A stretch of 55,326 nucleotides of DNA from Marinobacter pelagius (GTDB lineage Bacteria > Pseudomonadota > Gammaproteobacteria > Pseudomonadales > Oleiphilaceae). Location: the NCBI RefSeq assembly GCF_003315345.1, contig NZ_QNRO01000025.1, forward strand, positions 1 through 55,326, given 5' to 3'. The notes below the pieces were generated by a model. The model had not been told where the DNA came from. It searched no databases and saw only the letters and a program-made list of their open reading frames with translations. A program made the position numbers and the translations under genes. Every line of letters begins with the position of its first letter. Position 1 is the stretch's first letter. Positions 32,084-42,034 of this stretch are shown here, piece after piece.

Positions 32084-35005
32084 ATGGTTCGGCGCTTCTT
32101 TTCTTTTCCCCGCCACGCCCGCTCTTTGACGTGTGCTACTGGATTGCTCCTCACCCTGTTCCTGGTGCTGGCCCTTTTACCATTGCGTGCGTCTGCCGCC
32201 GAGCTACTGGTGTCGCTCTCATCGGATCGAAGCTCGCCCCAGAGCCTTGAGACAGCCCCGCTACAGGACCAGGTCTATATTTTTGTGGCCGATGCCAATG
32301 CGGTGGATCAGGTTCGGTTCTATCTCGATGGGACTCTCGTCAAGACTGAAAACCGCGTTCCCTGGGACTTTGCCGGCACTACTCCGGATGATCTGGCCTA
32401 TGCCTACGACACCCGTAACCTGGTGGATGGCAACTACCAGGTCAGTGCCGAGCTTTACCAGGGCGGTTCGGTGGTACAGACCCTCCAGGGGCTGATGCAG
32501 GTTGCCAACCAGCCGCCACCGGAGCCGGGGGGTGAGGCCGGGCAGCTGCATACCGGTTGGCAAGGCAATCCTTCCGGATCGCTGGCAGTGATGTGGTTCT
32601 CGCCGCTTGCGGGAACCCCGGCTACGGTTAGCTACCGCCGGGCTGGTGAGAGTGCCTGGGCGCAGGCCAGTGGTACGGTCAGTCACTCCACAGCTGATGG
32701 TCAGTATCTGTTGGTCAACCTTGAGGGACTGCTTGCTGATACGCGTTATGAGTTTCGTGCGGCGCTTGCCCCGGACGTTTGGAGTCGGGTATATGAGAGT
32801 TATACCGCACCTGCACCGGGGCCCGCGGACTTTGATGCAATTTTTGTTGCCGATACCGGCCTGGTCGGTCGTCTTGACGGGCTGGCCACCGGAACAGAGC
32901 AGGTGATTCTGGAGATTGCCCAGCGCAATCCGCGGTTGGTGCTTTTGGGCGGTGACTACGCCTATTTCAATACCGATAAGCGCTATGTCACTCTCGAGCG
33001 TTCCATTGCCGCCTGGTTTGACCAGATGTCGGCAATCGCCAGCCGAAGCCCGATGATGCCGACCTATGGCAACCATGAAGTGCTGTTGGGGGAGGGCTTT
33101 GATACCTGGGTTAATTACTTTGTGACGCCCGAAGGTTGGAACGGTCGTCGAATGTACAGCTTTGATGCCGGTGAGGCTCATTTTGTATCGATCTTTGGAC
33201 TGAATGAGTACGAGCAACTTCCGCAGGAGGCGCTGGACTGGTTGAGCGCCGACCTGGCAGCTGCCAGAGGCCGGGGCCAACGCTGGCTGGTACCTTATCT
33301 GCACGCGGCCCCATTCTCGGAGGGCACCAATCATTCCTCTGCCCTGCCACTTCGTGATCAACTCGGGCCGATCTTTGAGGCTGCGGGTGTCCAGGTGGTG
33401 CTCACTGCCCACGATCAGTCCTATGAGCGAACCTATCCGCTGGTCAATGTGCCTGCGACGAACACGCCAACGTCAGACAATCGTCATTGTTATGGCCCGG
33501 AGGATGGTGTGAGTTGGCTGAAGGTTGCCCCTGGTGGCAAGCTGAGCAATATCTCTCTCGACTTCTCGCCCTGGCGTACGTCCGAGCCGCCTGCGTGGAC
33601 GGTGTTCCGGAACAATACCTTGCACCATTTTGCCCACCTTTCGGTAACGGCTACGGGCACGCTCGATGTGGATGTGTTCGGAGTTGAAGGCGATGGTTCT
33701 GTGCCGCTGCAGATAGACGGGGTCAGGTATTCGTTCAATGGCTGTGCGCCGGAGGTGGTGGCGCAGCCTCGGCAGGTTACCTTGCTGGCCGAGCCGGGTG
33801 AAGCGGTCTCTGAAAGTCTGAGCGTAACCGGTGGCGATGGCGCTGCACTGGCTTTCGACATCAGCCAGGTCCCGGGCTGGCTGTCGCTTTCGCAGGTCTC
33901 AGGAGTGACGCCGGCAAGTATAGAGTTAGTGGCAGATGCCTCCAGTTTGGCGGTCGGTGAGTACCGCGGAATCCTGCAGATCACTGCCGGAGAAGACAGT
34001 GCCACCTGGGTGCCGGTGGTGTTGCGGGTTGGCGCTTCCAGTTACGGACTCTGGGTGTCAAACAGTCCCGAGCGGACGGGAGCCGTTCCCCTGGAAGGCG
34101 CCATCTTGCAGGGTGAGCAATACATTTTCACCAGTCCGGATACCGACGTTAGCCAGGTGCGTTTTTACATGGACGATCCTACCGGTACCGGCGTTGTCAC
34201 CAAAACCGAGAATGTACCCCCGTTCGATCTGGCCGGCACAGCCGCTGATGATACCGCTTACCCCTATGACACCGGGACGCTGGCGGACGGTGGCCATGAA
34301 CTTGGCGCTCGCCTCACCGTTTCCGGGGGGCTTGAGGTTTTGGTGTCGGCCGGGTTCATGGTGACCAATGACGTTCCGCAGCTGGATGCCACCCCGGGCA
34401 GCGTTCTGTTCGAACTAACGCCGCCTGAGTCACTGGCCCAGCAGAATGTCCTGGTACAGATGACCGATGGCAGTAACCCGAACTACAGCGCTCGCAGCAC
34501 GGCGGCCTGGCTGGGCGTCGAGCCCCTTGCCGGAGTGCTACCTGAAACGCTAGTGCTGACCGCCGATGCCTCGGCGCTTTCCCCCGGCCAGTACCAGGCG
34601 GATGTAGTGATTGAAGCAGGGACCGGAGAGCAACTGAGGGTCCCGGTCAGTCTCGTCTATGATCAACCCTCTCTCTACACCCTGGCGGTATCCCTGGCGG
34701 CGGACCGGAGCAATCCGGTGCCGCTTGACGGCTCAAGCCTGAGCGGTGAGGTGTACATCTTTGTGCCTGACATTGACGGCATGAAGAGGGTGGCATTCTA
34801 TCTGGATGATCCGGACCGACTGGGCAGCCCGATCAAGGTGGAAAACCGTGCCCCCTGGGATTTCGCGGGCACGGTTACCAAGCCTCCGCGTGATGCATAC
34901 GGATTCAGCCTGGCGGGATTGGCAGGCCAGCATGTCATTACCGCAGTGATTACGGACGCTGATGGTGACGAAATCGTGCATGGAGTATTTGACGTCAGTC
35001 CCTGA
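32084..35005 (+). CDS. Exported purple-acid-phosphatase-like protein with repeated Ig-like modules
   Basis: The protein has about 973 residues with a signal peptide (hydrophobic to about residue 37). Modules in order are: repeat A (39-142), a fibronectin-like domain (150-245), a metallophosphatase domain (248-553), a BACON-like domain (556-650), repeat B (654-764), a second BACON-like domain (765-862) and repeat C (867-973). A, B and C share YIF...V..V.FY.DD and W/PFD.AGT. Phosphatase motifs seen are ADTG, GGDYAY, GNHE, YLHAAP and AHDQSYER. The last normally reads GHxHxYER, and here Gln replaces the second metal-binding His, so activity may be altered. GGAGG stands eight bases before the ATG. 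The start codon of the longer frame (GTG 32075) overlaps this site. Confidence 0.85.
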   Translation: MVRRFFSFPRHARSLTCATGLLLTLFLVLALLPLRASAAELLVSLSSDRSSPQSLETAPLQDQVYIFVADANAVDQVRFYLDGTLVKTENRVPWDFAGTTPDDLAYAYDTRNLVDGNYQVSAELYQGGSVVQTLQGLMQVANQPPPEPGGEAGQLHTGWQGNPSGSLAVMWFSPLAGTPATVSYRRAGESAWAQASGTVSHSTADGQYLLVNLEGLLADTRYEFRAALAPDVWSRVYESYTAPAPGPADFDAIFVADTGLVGRLDGLATGTEQVILEIAQRNPRLVLLGGDYAYFNTDKRYVTLERSIAAWFDQMSAIASRSPMMPTYGNHEVLLGEGFDTWVNYFVTPEGWNGRRMYSFDAGEAHFVSIFGLNEYEQLPQEALDWLSADLAAARGRGQRWLVPYLHAAPFSEGTNHSSALPLRDQLGPIFEAAGVQVVLTAHDQSYERTYPLVNVPATNTPTSDNRHCYGPEDGVSWLKVAPGGKLSNISLDFSPWRTSEPPAWTVFRNNTLHHFAHLSVTATGTLDVDVFGVEGDGSVPLQIDGVRYSFNGCAPEVVAQPRQVTLLAEPGEAVSESLSVTGGDGAALAFDISQVPGWLSLSQVSGVTPASIELVADASSLAVGEYRGILQITAGEDSATWVPVVLRVGASSYGLWVSNSPERTGAVPLEGAILQGEQYIFTSPDTDVSQVRFYMDDPTGTGVVTKTENVPPFDLAGTAADDTAYPYDTGTLADGGHELGARLTVSGGLEVLVSAGFMVTNDVPQLDATPGSVLFELTPPESLAQQNVLVQMTDGSNPNYSARSTAAWLGVEPLAGVLPETLVLTADASALSPGQYQADVVIEAGTGEQLRVPVSLVYDQPSLYTLAVSLAADRSNPVPLDGSSLSGEVYIFVPDIDGMKRVAFYLDDPDRLGSPIKVENRAPWDFAGTVTKPPRDAYGFSLAGLAGQHVITAVITDADGDEIVHGVFDVSP

Positions 35006-35017
35006 CGGGACTGACGT
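34992..35017. terminator. 11-bp hairpin with a stop codon in its loop
   Basis: ACGTCAGTCCC (34992-35002) pairs perfectly with its complement (35007-35017). The four-base loop TGAC contains the stop codon of the upstream gene. It stands between two convergent genes, so it could limit read-through both ways, although no T-run is present. Confidence 0.5.
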
Positions 35018-35027
35018 ACGAGGGCTG

Positions 35028-35999
<972 letters not shown>

Positions 36000-36073
36000 G
36001 GCTTTATCCTCCTTTTTGCAGCCATCATAGCACCGGATCGCCATCCGTGGGTTCCGCGCCGCCCGTCCTGTTA

Positions 36074-36511
36074 TCAGCCCAGTTCGCTGTTGAGCCAGGC
36101 CGAGAGCTGGGCGGCGGGCATGGCGCCGCTCTTGCGGGCGATCTCGCGGCCGCCCCGGAACAGGATCAGGGTAGGAATACTGCGGATGCCGAACTGGCTG
36201 GAGGCCTGCTGACCCTGCTCGGTGTTGAGCTTGGCAAAGGCGACCTTGCCGGCCCAGTTGCGGGCGGCCTGTTCGAACTCGGGGGCCATGGCCTTGCACG
36301 GGCCGCACCAGCTGGCCCAGAAATCGACAAGCACCGGCAGGTCGGACTGGCCGGTAAAGCCGGCCATGGAGGCATCGTCAAGATTGGCCACATCGCCATT
36401 GAGCAATGGCTTCTTGCAGGCACCACAGTTGGGCTTGTCTCCCAGGCGGGCGGCCGGTACGCGGTTGGTCCTCAGGCAATGGGGGCACTTGATCTGGAGT
36501 GGATCAGACAT
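36074..36511 (-). CDS. trxC: Thioredoxin 2 (zinc-binding TrxC)
   Basis: Cytosolic disulfide reductase induced by oxidative stress in other bacteria. The 145-residue protein has an N-terminal zinc ribbon (Cys9, Cys12, Cys29, Cys32) and a thioredoxin fold with the active site WCGPC (Cys69, Cys72). SIPTLILF carries the cis-proline. It is upstream of cysK on the same strand with a 74-base gap. Confidence 0.96.
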   Translation of the reverse strand: MSDPLQIKCPHCLRTNRVPAARLGDKPNCGACKKPLLNGDVANLDDASMAGFTGQSDLPVLVDFWASWCGPCKAMAPEFEQAARNWAGKVAFAKLNTEQGQQASSQFGIRSIPTLILFRGGREIARKSGAMPAAQLSAWLNSELG

Positions 36512-36578
36512 CGGGTACTCCTCGGAAAGTGGGTCTGATTACCAGATAGTTCCGCCGGTGCCTGAATTCAAGCCCGGC

Positions 36579-37022
36579 TCATTGATTGACGTCGCGCCCG
36601 GTGTAATAGGAAAAGTCCGGCTTCTGAGGATGGTGCTGGTCGTCGGTCATATAGGCGGAAGTCAGTACAAACTCGGCGGTGGCCCGGTTGCAGGCCACGG
36701 GAATGTTCCACAGGGCGGCAATGCGCAGCAGGGCCTTGATGTCGGGGTCGTGGGGCTGGGGTTCCAGCGGGTCCCAGAAAAACACCAGCAGGTCGATCTC
36801 GCCCTCGGCGATCTTGGCGCCGATTTGCTGGTCACCGCCCAGCGGGCCGCTGAGCAGGCAGTTGAGATCGTCCCGTCCGAGGCTTTCCCGCAACAGCCGG
36901 CCGGTGGTGCCGGTGGCATAGAGGCGCAGGGGAGCGAGCCGGGTCCGGTTCTCGTTTGCCCATTCCACCAGTTCCTTCTTCTTGTTGTCGTGCGCCACCA
37001 GGGCGACGGATTTTACGGCCAT
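36579..37022 (-). CDS. mgsA: Methylglyoxal synthase
   Basis: MgsA converts dihydroxyacetone phosphate to methylglyoxal and phosphate, an overflow route of glycolysis. The 147-residue protein starts VALVAHDNKKKELVEWA. The phosphate-binding ATGTTGRLL and the SGPLGGDQQIGAKIAEGEID block, which includes the catalytic Asp, are intact. It ends with NIPVACNRATAEFVLTS. It diverges from the DUF815 ATPase gene. Confidence 0.96.
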   Translation of the reverse strand: MAVKSVALVAHDNKKKELVEWANENRTRLAPLRLYATGTTGRLLRESLGRDDLNCLLSGPLGGDQQIGAKIAEGEIDLLVFFWDPLEPQPHDPDIKALLRIAALWNIPVACNRATAEFVLTSAYMTDDQHHPQKPDFSYYTGRDVNQ

Positions 37023-37106
37023 TTGCGGTAAAGTCTCCTGTTATAAATCTAGGTTGGCGGTCAGTGTTCCACAGCCTGACGCCAGACGAAATAGGAAAGA
37101 AGGTTT

Positions 37107-37886
37107 ATGAGCACCACGCAGTTTGACTGGCAACACACACCGGCGGCGGTCTGGCGCCGGCACCGCTCGGGTCTGCGGGCGATCCGGCGGCTGGATCCGA
37201 TCAGCTGGAACGATCTCAAGGGTATCGACCGGCAGAAACAGGCACTGGCGCGCAATACCGAACGCTTCCTCGCCGGTGAGCCCTCCAACAACGCGCTGCT
37301 CTGGGGTTCCCGGGGCACCGGCAAGTCGTCGCTGATCAAGGCCCTGCTGAACCGTTATCGGGACCGGGGATTGCGGATGATCGAGGTGGACAAGGACGAT
37401 CTGGTGAACCTGCCGGAGATCGTCGATGACATTTGTGATCTGCCGTTCCGGTTCGTGATCTTCTGCGACGACCTGTCCTTCGATGTCGGCGAGTCCGGCT
37501 ACAAGGCGCTGAAGAGTGTGCTGGAAGGCTCCCTGGAGTTGCCGCCGGAAAACGTCCGGGTGTACGCCACCTCCAATCGCCGGCATCTGATGCCGGAGTT
37601 TATGAGCGACAACGTGAATAGTGAGGTTCGGGACGGCGAGCTGCATCCGGCGGAGGCAATCGAGGAGCAGGTGTCGCTGGCGGACCGCTTTGGCCTGCAG
37701 CTTTCTTTCTATCCGTTCGCGAAGGATGTCTACCTGCAGGCCATCGATGCCCTGTTTCCCGAGGTGCAGGACCGGGAGGCCCTGCACCTGGAGGCGATCC
37801 GTTTTGCCACCGGTAAGGGTGTACGCAACGGGCGCACCGCCCAACAGTTTTTCCGGCAGGTGGCCGGAGACAGCCGGTTCCGTTGA
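37107..37886 (+). CDS. DUF815-family AAA+ ATPase
   Basis: Predicted cytosolic P-loop ATPase of 259 residues. The Walker A is WGSRGTGKSS and the Walker B region reads FVIFCDDLSF, followed by an arginine-finger-like YATSNRRHL block. The family is widespread in proteobacteria and is thought to be a DnaA/IstB-related AAA+ protein of unknown target. It is a single-gene unit: divergent from mgsA and convergent with the DUF3422 gene, six bases between stops. Confidence 0.9.
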   Translation: MSTTQFDWQHTPAAVWRRHRSGLRAIRRLDPISWNDLKGIDRQKQALARNTERFLAGEPSNNALLWGSRGTGKSSLIKALLNRYRDRGLRMIEVDKDDLVNLPEIVDDICDLPFRFVIFCDDLSFDVGESGYKALKSVLEGSLELPPENVRVYATSNRRHLMPEFMSDNVNSEVRDGELHPAEAIEEQVSLADRFGLQLSFYPFAKDVYLQAIDALFPEVQDREALHLEAIRFATGKGVRNGRTAQQFFRQVAGDSRFR

Positions 37887-37891
37887 GCCGG

Positions 37892-39199
37892 CTACTGTCG
37901 CCTGGCCATCTTGATAAAGTGGTGATGGACGATGCGGATGCCCAGGAACACCAGGACCATGACCACCGGGATGGCAATGCCCAGCACCAGGGTCTTGTTG
38001 AACTCGACGCCACTGTCGTAGAGCGCGTCCAGTCCCAGTTTCAGCAGGCCGATCAGGTAGTAGGAGATGGCCACTACCGAGAAGCCTTCCACCGTGTGCT
38101 GCATCATCAGCTGGATACGTGAACGGCGGTCCATGGAACTGAGCAGTTGCTGGTTCTGGCTCTGGATGGCCAGCTCCACCCGCGTGCGCATCATGTCCGA
38201 GGCCCGGTCCACGCGCCGGGACAGGTCCTCCAGCCGCTCACTGACCGCCTCGCAGGTTTTTACCGCCGGCGTCAGCCGACGGGTCATGAACTCGGTCATG
38301 GTCAGATGGCCGGAGAGTTCGTCTTCCCGCAGTGCCTCCAGCCGGGTCAGGACCAGGCGGTGATAGGCGCGGGTGGCAGAAAACCGGAACGTGGAGTGGG
38401 CGCGAAAGGCCTCGATCCGGGCGGCGATGTGGCTCAGCTCTCCCAGCAGCTGCTGTTCGTCCACATCCTGGTTGTCGGCCAGGGCCTGGGTAATGACGGC
38501 CAGCTTCTGGTCCATGTCGTTCAGGGACGGAGTGATTTCCCGGGCCACGGGCAGGGCCAGCAGGGACATCAGCCGGTAGGTCTCGATCTCCATCAGGCGC
38601 TGAGTGAGACGGCCCAGCTGGCTGTTGGACATATGATGGTTCTGGACCATGAACCGGCCAAAGCCATCACTGTGCAGCTTGAAGGTGCCCCAGATCCGGG
38701 CTGCACCTTCCTGGGGGCTGCTACCTACCAGGCGCAGGCCTTCGAAGTGCTGGCGTACAAAGGCCAGGTCGCTGGCGGCATCGTGGGATGACGGGCGAAT
38801 GTCCACGTGGAAGGCGGCAATCACGGTACCCGCCAGTTGCTCCAGCCAGCCCTCCGGCAAGGGTGTGATCCCGGTTTCGGTGAAGGGATCGGCGCTGCTC
38901 TCGGCGAGGTTGGTAAAGGTATAGGAAGCGAACTCCATGTGCATTTCCCGGCGCACCTTGAGGGTGCCGAAGGTCTGCTCGAAACAGCCGACTTCCTCCT
39001 CGGGGACCGGGTAGCCCAGCAGTCGGTGGAGCTCCTGCAGATGTCGGAATTGCTCCCGGCGCTGCTCCGGGGTGGTCAGTATCGCCATCTGGGTCACCCG
39101 TGCCGGGGTGGGCAGCACCTGGAAGGGGCGGGAGTGGAGTTCGTTGTAGAGTTCATCCCGCAGGGGATGGATGTCGAGGTGTTCCAGTCGTGTGCTCAC
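37892..39199 (-). CDS. DUF3422-family membrane protein
   Basis: The 435-residue protein is mostly soluble, with a helical middle containing long coiled-coil-like stretches, then two C-terminal transmembrane helices (about 375-395 and 405-425) and a basic tail. The N-terminal block HPLRDELYNELHSRPFQ and the ASYTF near residue 92 are characteristic. Function is unknown. It is the third gene of a run pdsR-pdsS-DUF3422, 14 bases after pdsS, so it probably shares their transcript. A part in the sortase system is inference from that placement. GTG start. Confidence 0.85.
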   Translation of the reverse strand: MSTRLEHLDIHPLRDELYNELHSRPFQVLPTPARVTQMAILTTPEQRREQFRHLQELHRLLGYPVPEEEVGCFEQTFGTLKVRREMHMEFASYTFTNLAESSADPFTETGITPLPEGWLEQLAGTVIAAFHVDIRPSSHDAASDLAFVRQHFEGLRLVGSSPQEGAARIWGTFKLHSDGFGRFMVQNHHMSNSQLGRLTQRLMEIETYRLMSLLALPVAREITPSLNDMDQKLAVITQALADNQDVDEQQLLGELSHIAARIEAFRAHSTFRFSATRAYHRLVLTRLEALREDELSGHLTMTEFMTRRLTPAVKTCEAVSERLEDLSRRVDRASDMMRTRVELAIQSQNQQLLSSMDRRSRIQLMMQHTVEGFSVVAISYYLIGLLKLGLDALYDSGVEFNKTLVLGIAIPVVMVLVFLGIRIVHHHFIKMARRQ

Positions 39200-39213
39200 A
39201 GCAGAATCCGGGC

Positions 39214-41235
39214 TTATCTGGGCTTGACCGGGATGATAACCCGGAAACGTACCCCGTCAATGCCACCTTGGGACTCATTGGCGGCTTCCACCCGGCCACC
39301 ATGGTACTCGGCAATCAGTCGCACGATCAGCAGACCCTGCCCGAGGTGCCCGTCCCCGCTACCATCCCGATGGGATACAAAGGCACCGAAAATGTCGGCA
39401 GAGCCATCCTCCGGCAGGGCCGAGCCCTGGTTGAACACCGACAGTTCCAGCTGTTCCGGATGCTGTGCCAGGGCGACCTCGATCAGCCCATGCTCGGGGG
39501 TGAAGTCCCGGGCGTTGTCCACCAGCTTATCCAGCAATTGCACCATGTGTTCCGGGGAACCGGTCAGATTACAGCCCTGTTCCGGGCCCGCGTACCGGAT
39601 CTCGTGATGGCTGTCGAGGCCCTGATAAGCGGCGGTGGCCCCGGCGGCCACTTCGGCGAGGTCAAAGGGCTCCCTGTCGGCCTGGTCGAAGCTCTGTTCC
39701 AGTCGCGCCGCCTCGCTCATGCCATGAAGGATCTGCCGTAATCGTTCGGTGGCGGTTGAAGCCCGTTCCAGATACTGCTGGCGCTCCGCCTCGGACCGGG
39801 CATGGGCGAGGTTTTCCAGGGAGGAGCGAACGATCGCGACGGGGGTTTTCAGCTCGTGGGACAGCCGGCGGGAAAAGCTCTCGAGATAGCGGTTATAGCC
39901 ATGCAGTCGTTCCACCATCTGGGCGAAGTGTGCCTGCAGCTGGCCCAGCTCATCGCGGCTGGCGGTCGTTGGCATAGTGCCGATGATCCGGCCGTCCTCA
40001 TCGACGGTGGCGTTCACCAGCCGCTGCAGGCGGGCAATGCGCCAGGACAACCAGCTGGCATAGCCGAGCAGAACCAGGGTCAGGGCAACGATGATCAGGG
40101 TGCTGCGGGCAATCACCGAACCCAGGGTGGAGCCGGAGAGGGTCAGCAATTGGTCCAGGGATTGTTCCAGGATGAGGGTCCGGTCGCCGAATACCAGCTT
40201 GGTGACCAGCAGCCACCGGCTGTCATCCGGGTGCCGGATAAGCCCCTGGTCCGGCAGGGTGTTGGCCTCCAGTTGGCGCGCCTGGTCAGGAAGGAGTCCG
40301 GGCTCGGGCTGGTAGAGCTGGACCAGGTAACGCAGGACGTTAAGGCTGATCTGTTCCAGCACCTGAACGGGGCTGAGGCTGTCGAATTCCGGTGATGGAT
40401 CATTGCCCGGTTTGCGGGCTTCGGCAATCACCCAGCCAGCCGGCTCGATGATCCGGACCTGCTGACCGGGGTCAAGCTGTTGTTCCAGCCGGCGTTCCAG
40501 CGCCGGGCGCGGCCCGACCAGCACCGGTAGTGGCTCAAGTGAGGTCGCCAATGGCGTATCTCCCTCCCGGTACGCGGCAAATCCCAGTCGGCTGTTGTCC
40601 GGGGGTTGTGGGAGCTGGAGTTCCAGCTGCCAGCCCTCGCCGAGTTCCTGCCAGGCACCTTTTACACGGTAGTCCGGGCGGGGTTCTTTGGTATCGGTCT
40701 GGCCGTAGAGCTCACCCGGAGCCGAAGGGCGAATCAGCCAGGCCTGGCGCGCCGGTGACTGGTCCACCGCCGTGGCCGGTGCCTGCAACCAGAGTTTCAG
40801 GAAATCGTGGGGTTGCTCTGGGGCCGCAGGGCTGAAGAAACGGGACTGTCGCCCGCTAAGCCGGATCAGCAGATACAGGTATTGGCCATTGCTGGCCGCC
40901 TGCCATTGGAGTTGCAGGCCGTCGTCGGTCCCGGCGCCTTGCCAGGGCTGGGAAGCCGCGGTGTCATCGTAGCCGGGCCATTCGGAGCCATAGCCGTCCG
41001 GAGTGAACGGTTGGCTCAGGGGCGCAACATAGATGACCGGGGCCTCGGCGGGAATTGCTGGCTCGCCCAGCAGACGGTCTCCGGCCAGCTCGGCCAATTG
41101 TTCGGCGCGGGAGTCCAGTTGTCGGATCGCCTGGTCCCGCAGTGCCGTATCCAGTTCGAGCACGAATTTCAGGCCCGCCCAGGGAATGAGCAGCATCAGC
41201 AGACTGGCAACAAGGAGCTGGCGCTTGAGGCTCAA
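39214..41235 (-). CDS. pdsS: Dedicated sortase-system sensor histidine kinase PdsS
   Basis: Sensor kinase of 673 residues. An N-terminal signal anchor precedes a large periplasmic region (about 30-370) whose first half looks like a carbohydrate-binding-type beta sandwich (IYVAPLSQPFTPDGYGSEWPG and following). A second helix (375-397), HAMP, HisKA with RRLSHELKTPVAIVRSSLE, and the ATPase domain (LLDKLVDNARDFT, GHLGQGLLIVRLI) follow. This architecture marks the kinase predicted to serve class GN sortase loci. TTG start with GAGG eight bases upstream, three bases after pdsR. Confidence 0.88.
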   Translation of the reverse strand: MSLKRQLLVASLLMLLIPWAGLKFVLELDTALRDQAIRQLDSRAEQLAELAGDRLLGEPAIPAEAPVIYVAPLSQPFTPDGYGSEWPGYDDTAASQPWQGAGTDDGLQLQWQAASNGQYLYLLIRLSGRQSRFFSPAAPEQPHDFLKLWLQAPATAVDQSPARQAWLIRPSAPGELYGQTDTKEPRPDYRVKGAWQELGEGWQLELQLPQPPDNSRLGFAAYREGDTPLATSLEPLPVLVGPRPALERRLEQQLDPGQQVRIIEPAGWVIAEARKPGNDPSPEFDSLSPVQVLEQISLNVLRYLVQLYQPEPGLLPDQARQLEANTLPDQGLIRHPDDSRWLLVTKLVFGDRTLILEQSLDQLLTLSGSTLGSVIARSTLIIVALTLVLLGYASWLSWRIARLQRLVNATVDEDGRIIGTMPTTASRDELGQLQAHFAQMVERLHGYNRYLESFSRRLSHELKTPVAIVRSSLENLAHARSEAERQQYLERASTATERLRQILHGMSEAARLEQSFDQADREPFDLAEVAAGATAAYQGLDSHHEIRYAGPEQGCNLTGSPEHMVQLLDKLVDNARDFTPEHGLIEVALAQHPEQLELSVFNQGSALPEDGSADIFGAFVSHRDGSGDGHLGQGLLIVRLIAEYHGGRVEAANESQGGIDGVRFRVIIPVKPR

Positions 41236-41238
41236 GGG

Positions 41239-41946
41239 TCAGACCTCATGGGCGTTCCAGCGGTAACCCATGCCGTAGGCGGTCTGGATGCCATCGAACT
41301 GGTCGTCCAGCTGCTGGAATTTGCGGCGGATGCGCTTGATGTGGGAGGTCACGGTGTTGTCGTCGAGCACGGTGCTGGCGGCTTCCATCAGCTGATCCCG
41401 GCTGCGGACGTGGCCAGGGTGGCGGACCAGCGAGTGCAACATCCAGAATTCGGTGACGGTCAGGTCAATGGGCTGGTCGTTCCAGGCCACGGTCATGCGG
41501 TCCACGTTCAGGGTGAGCCGGCCCCGCCGGAGCAGCTCGTCCGGTTTCTGCAGCGCCTCGGCCCAGGCATCGGCCCGGCGCAGCAACGCGGTGATCCGGG
41601 CCAGCAGATGATCGATGCTCATGTCCTTGGTGACATAGTCATCGGCGCCCAGCCGCAGGCCGTGAACCGTGTCGATGTCGCTGTCCCGGGCGGTCAGGAA
41701 GATGATCGGCAGGGTCATCGACAGCTGTCTGAGATCCTGGCACAGCAGGAATCCCCCTTCCGGCTCATCGCCAAGCCCGACATCAATGATGGCAAGGTCC
41801 GGCAACTCCTGCTGCAGCGCCTGGTAGGCCGAAGCCCGGTCCCCGTAGGCCGAGACCCGGTAGCCACGGCGCTCGAAGGCGGCCCGGTAATTGTCCCGGA
41901 TAGCGGGTTCGTCCTCGATCAGCACAAGGTGTTTCTTCATGGTCAT
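41239..41946 (-). CDS. pdsR: Dedicated sortase-system response regulator PdsR
   Basis: OmpR-type regulator of 235 residues. The receiver has E11/D12, phospho-acceptor D55 in LAIIDVGLG, and DDYVTKDMSIDHLLARI, where the usual Lys-Pro-Phe becomes Lys-Asp-Met. The C-terminal winged helix ends TVTSHIKRIRRKFQ. The gene faces away from the sortase target across 180 bases that hold candidate binding sites. First gene of pdsR-pdsS-DUF3422. Confidence 0.9.
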   Translation of the reverse strand: MTMKKHLVLIEDEPAIRDNYRAAFERRGYRVSAYGDRASAYQALQQELPDLAIIDVGLGDEPEGGFLLCQDLRQLSMTLPIIFLTARDSDIDTVHGLRLGADDYVTKDMSIDHLLARITALLRRADAWAEALQKPDELLRRGRLTLNVDRMTVAWNDQPIDLTVTEFWMLHSLVRHPGHVRSRDQLMEAASTVLDDNTVTSHIKRIRRKFQQLDDQFDGIQTAYGMGYRWNAHEV

Positions 41947-41947
41947 C

Positions 41948-41993
41948 GACCGGTTGCCTGCATGGAGTCTCTATTTAACCATGGCAACCGGTC
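41948..41993. promoter_or_regulatory. 11-bp inverted repeat at the pdsR start
   Basis: GACCGGTTGCC (41948-41958) and its exact complement (41983-41993) flank 24 bases and overlap the pdsR ribosome binding site region. The repeat could be an operator for autoregulation or an RNA hairpin hiding the pdsR start. Confidence 0.45.
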
Positions 41994-42034
41994 AGGACAA
42001 GGTCCAGGGGCCTGTTGCCATAATTGATCATTAT

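Noticed and set aside
31909..32250. 113-codon plus-strand frame between the beta-barrel and phosphatase genes.
   Set aside because: It overlaps the terminator and the strongly supported phosphatase start in another frame, and shows no coding features.
36000..36308. N-terminal extension of cysK by about 100 codons.
   Set aside because: It overlaps trxC in another frame, looks like shadow sequence, and the internal ATG has a near-perfect ribosome binding site.
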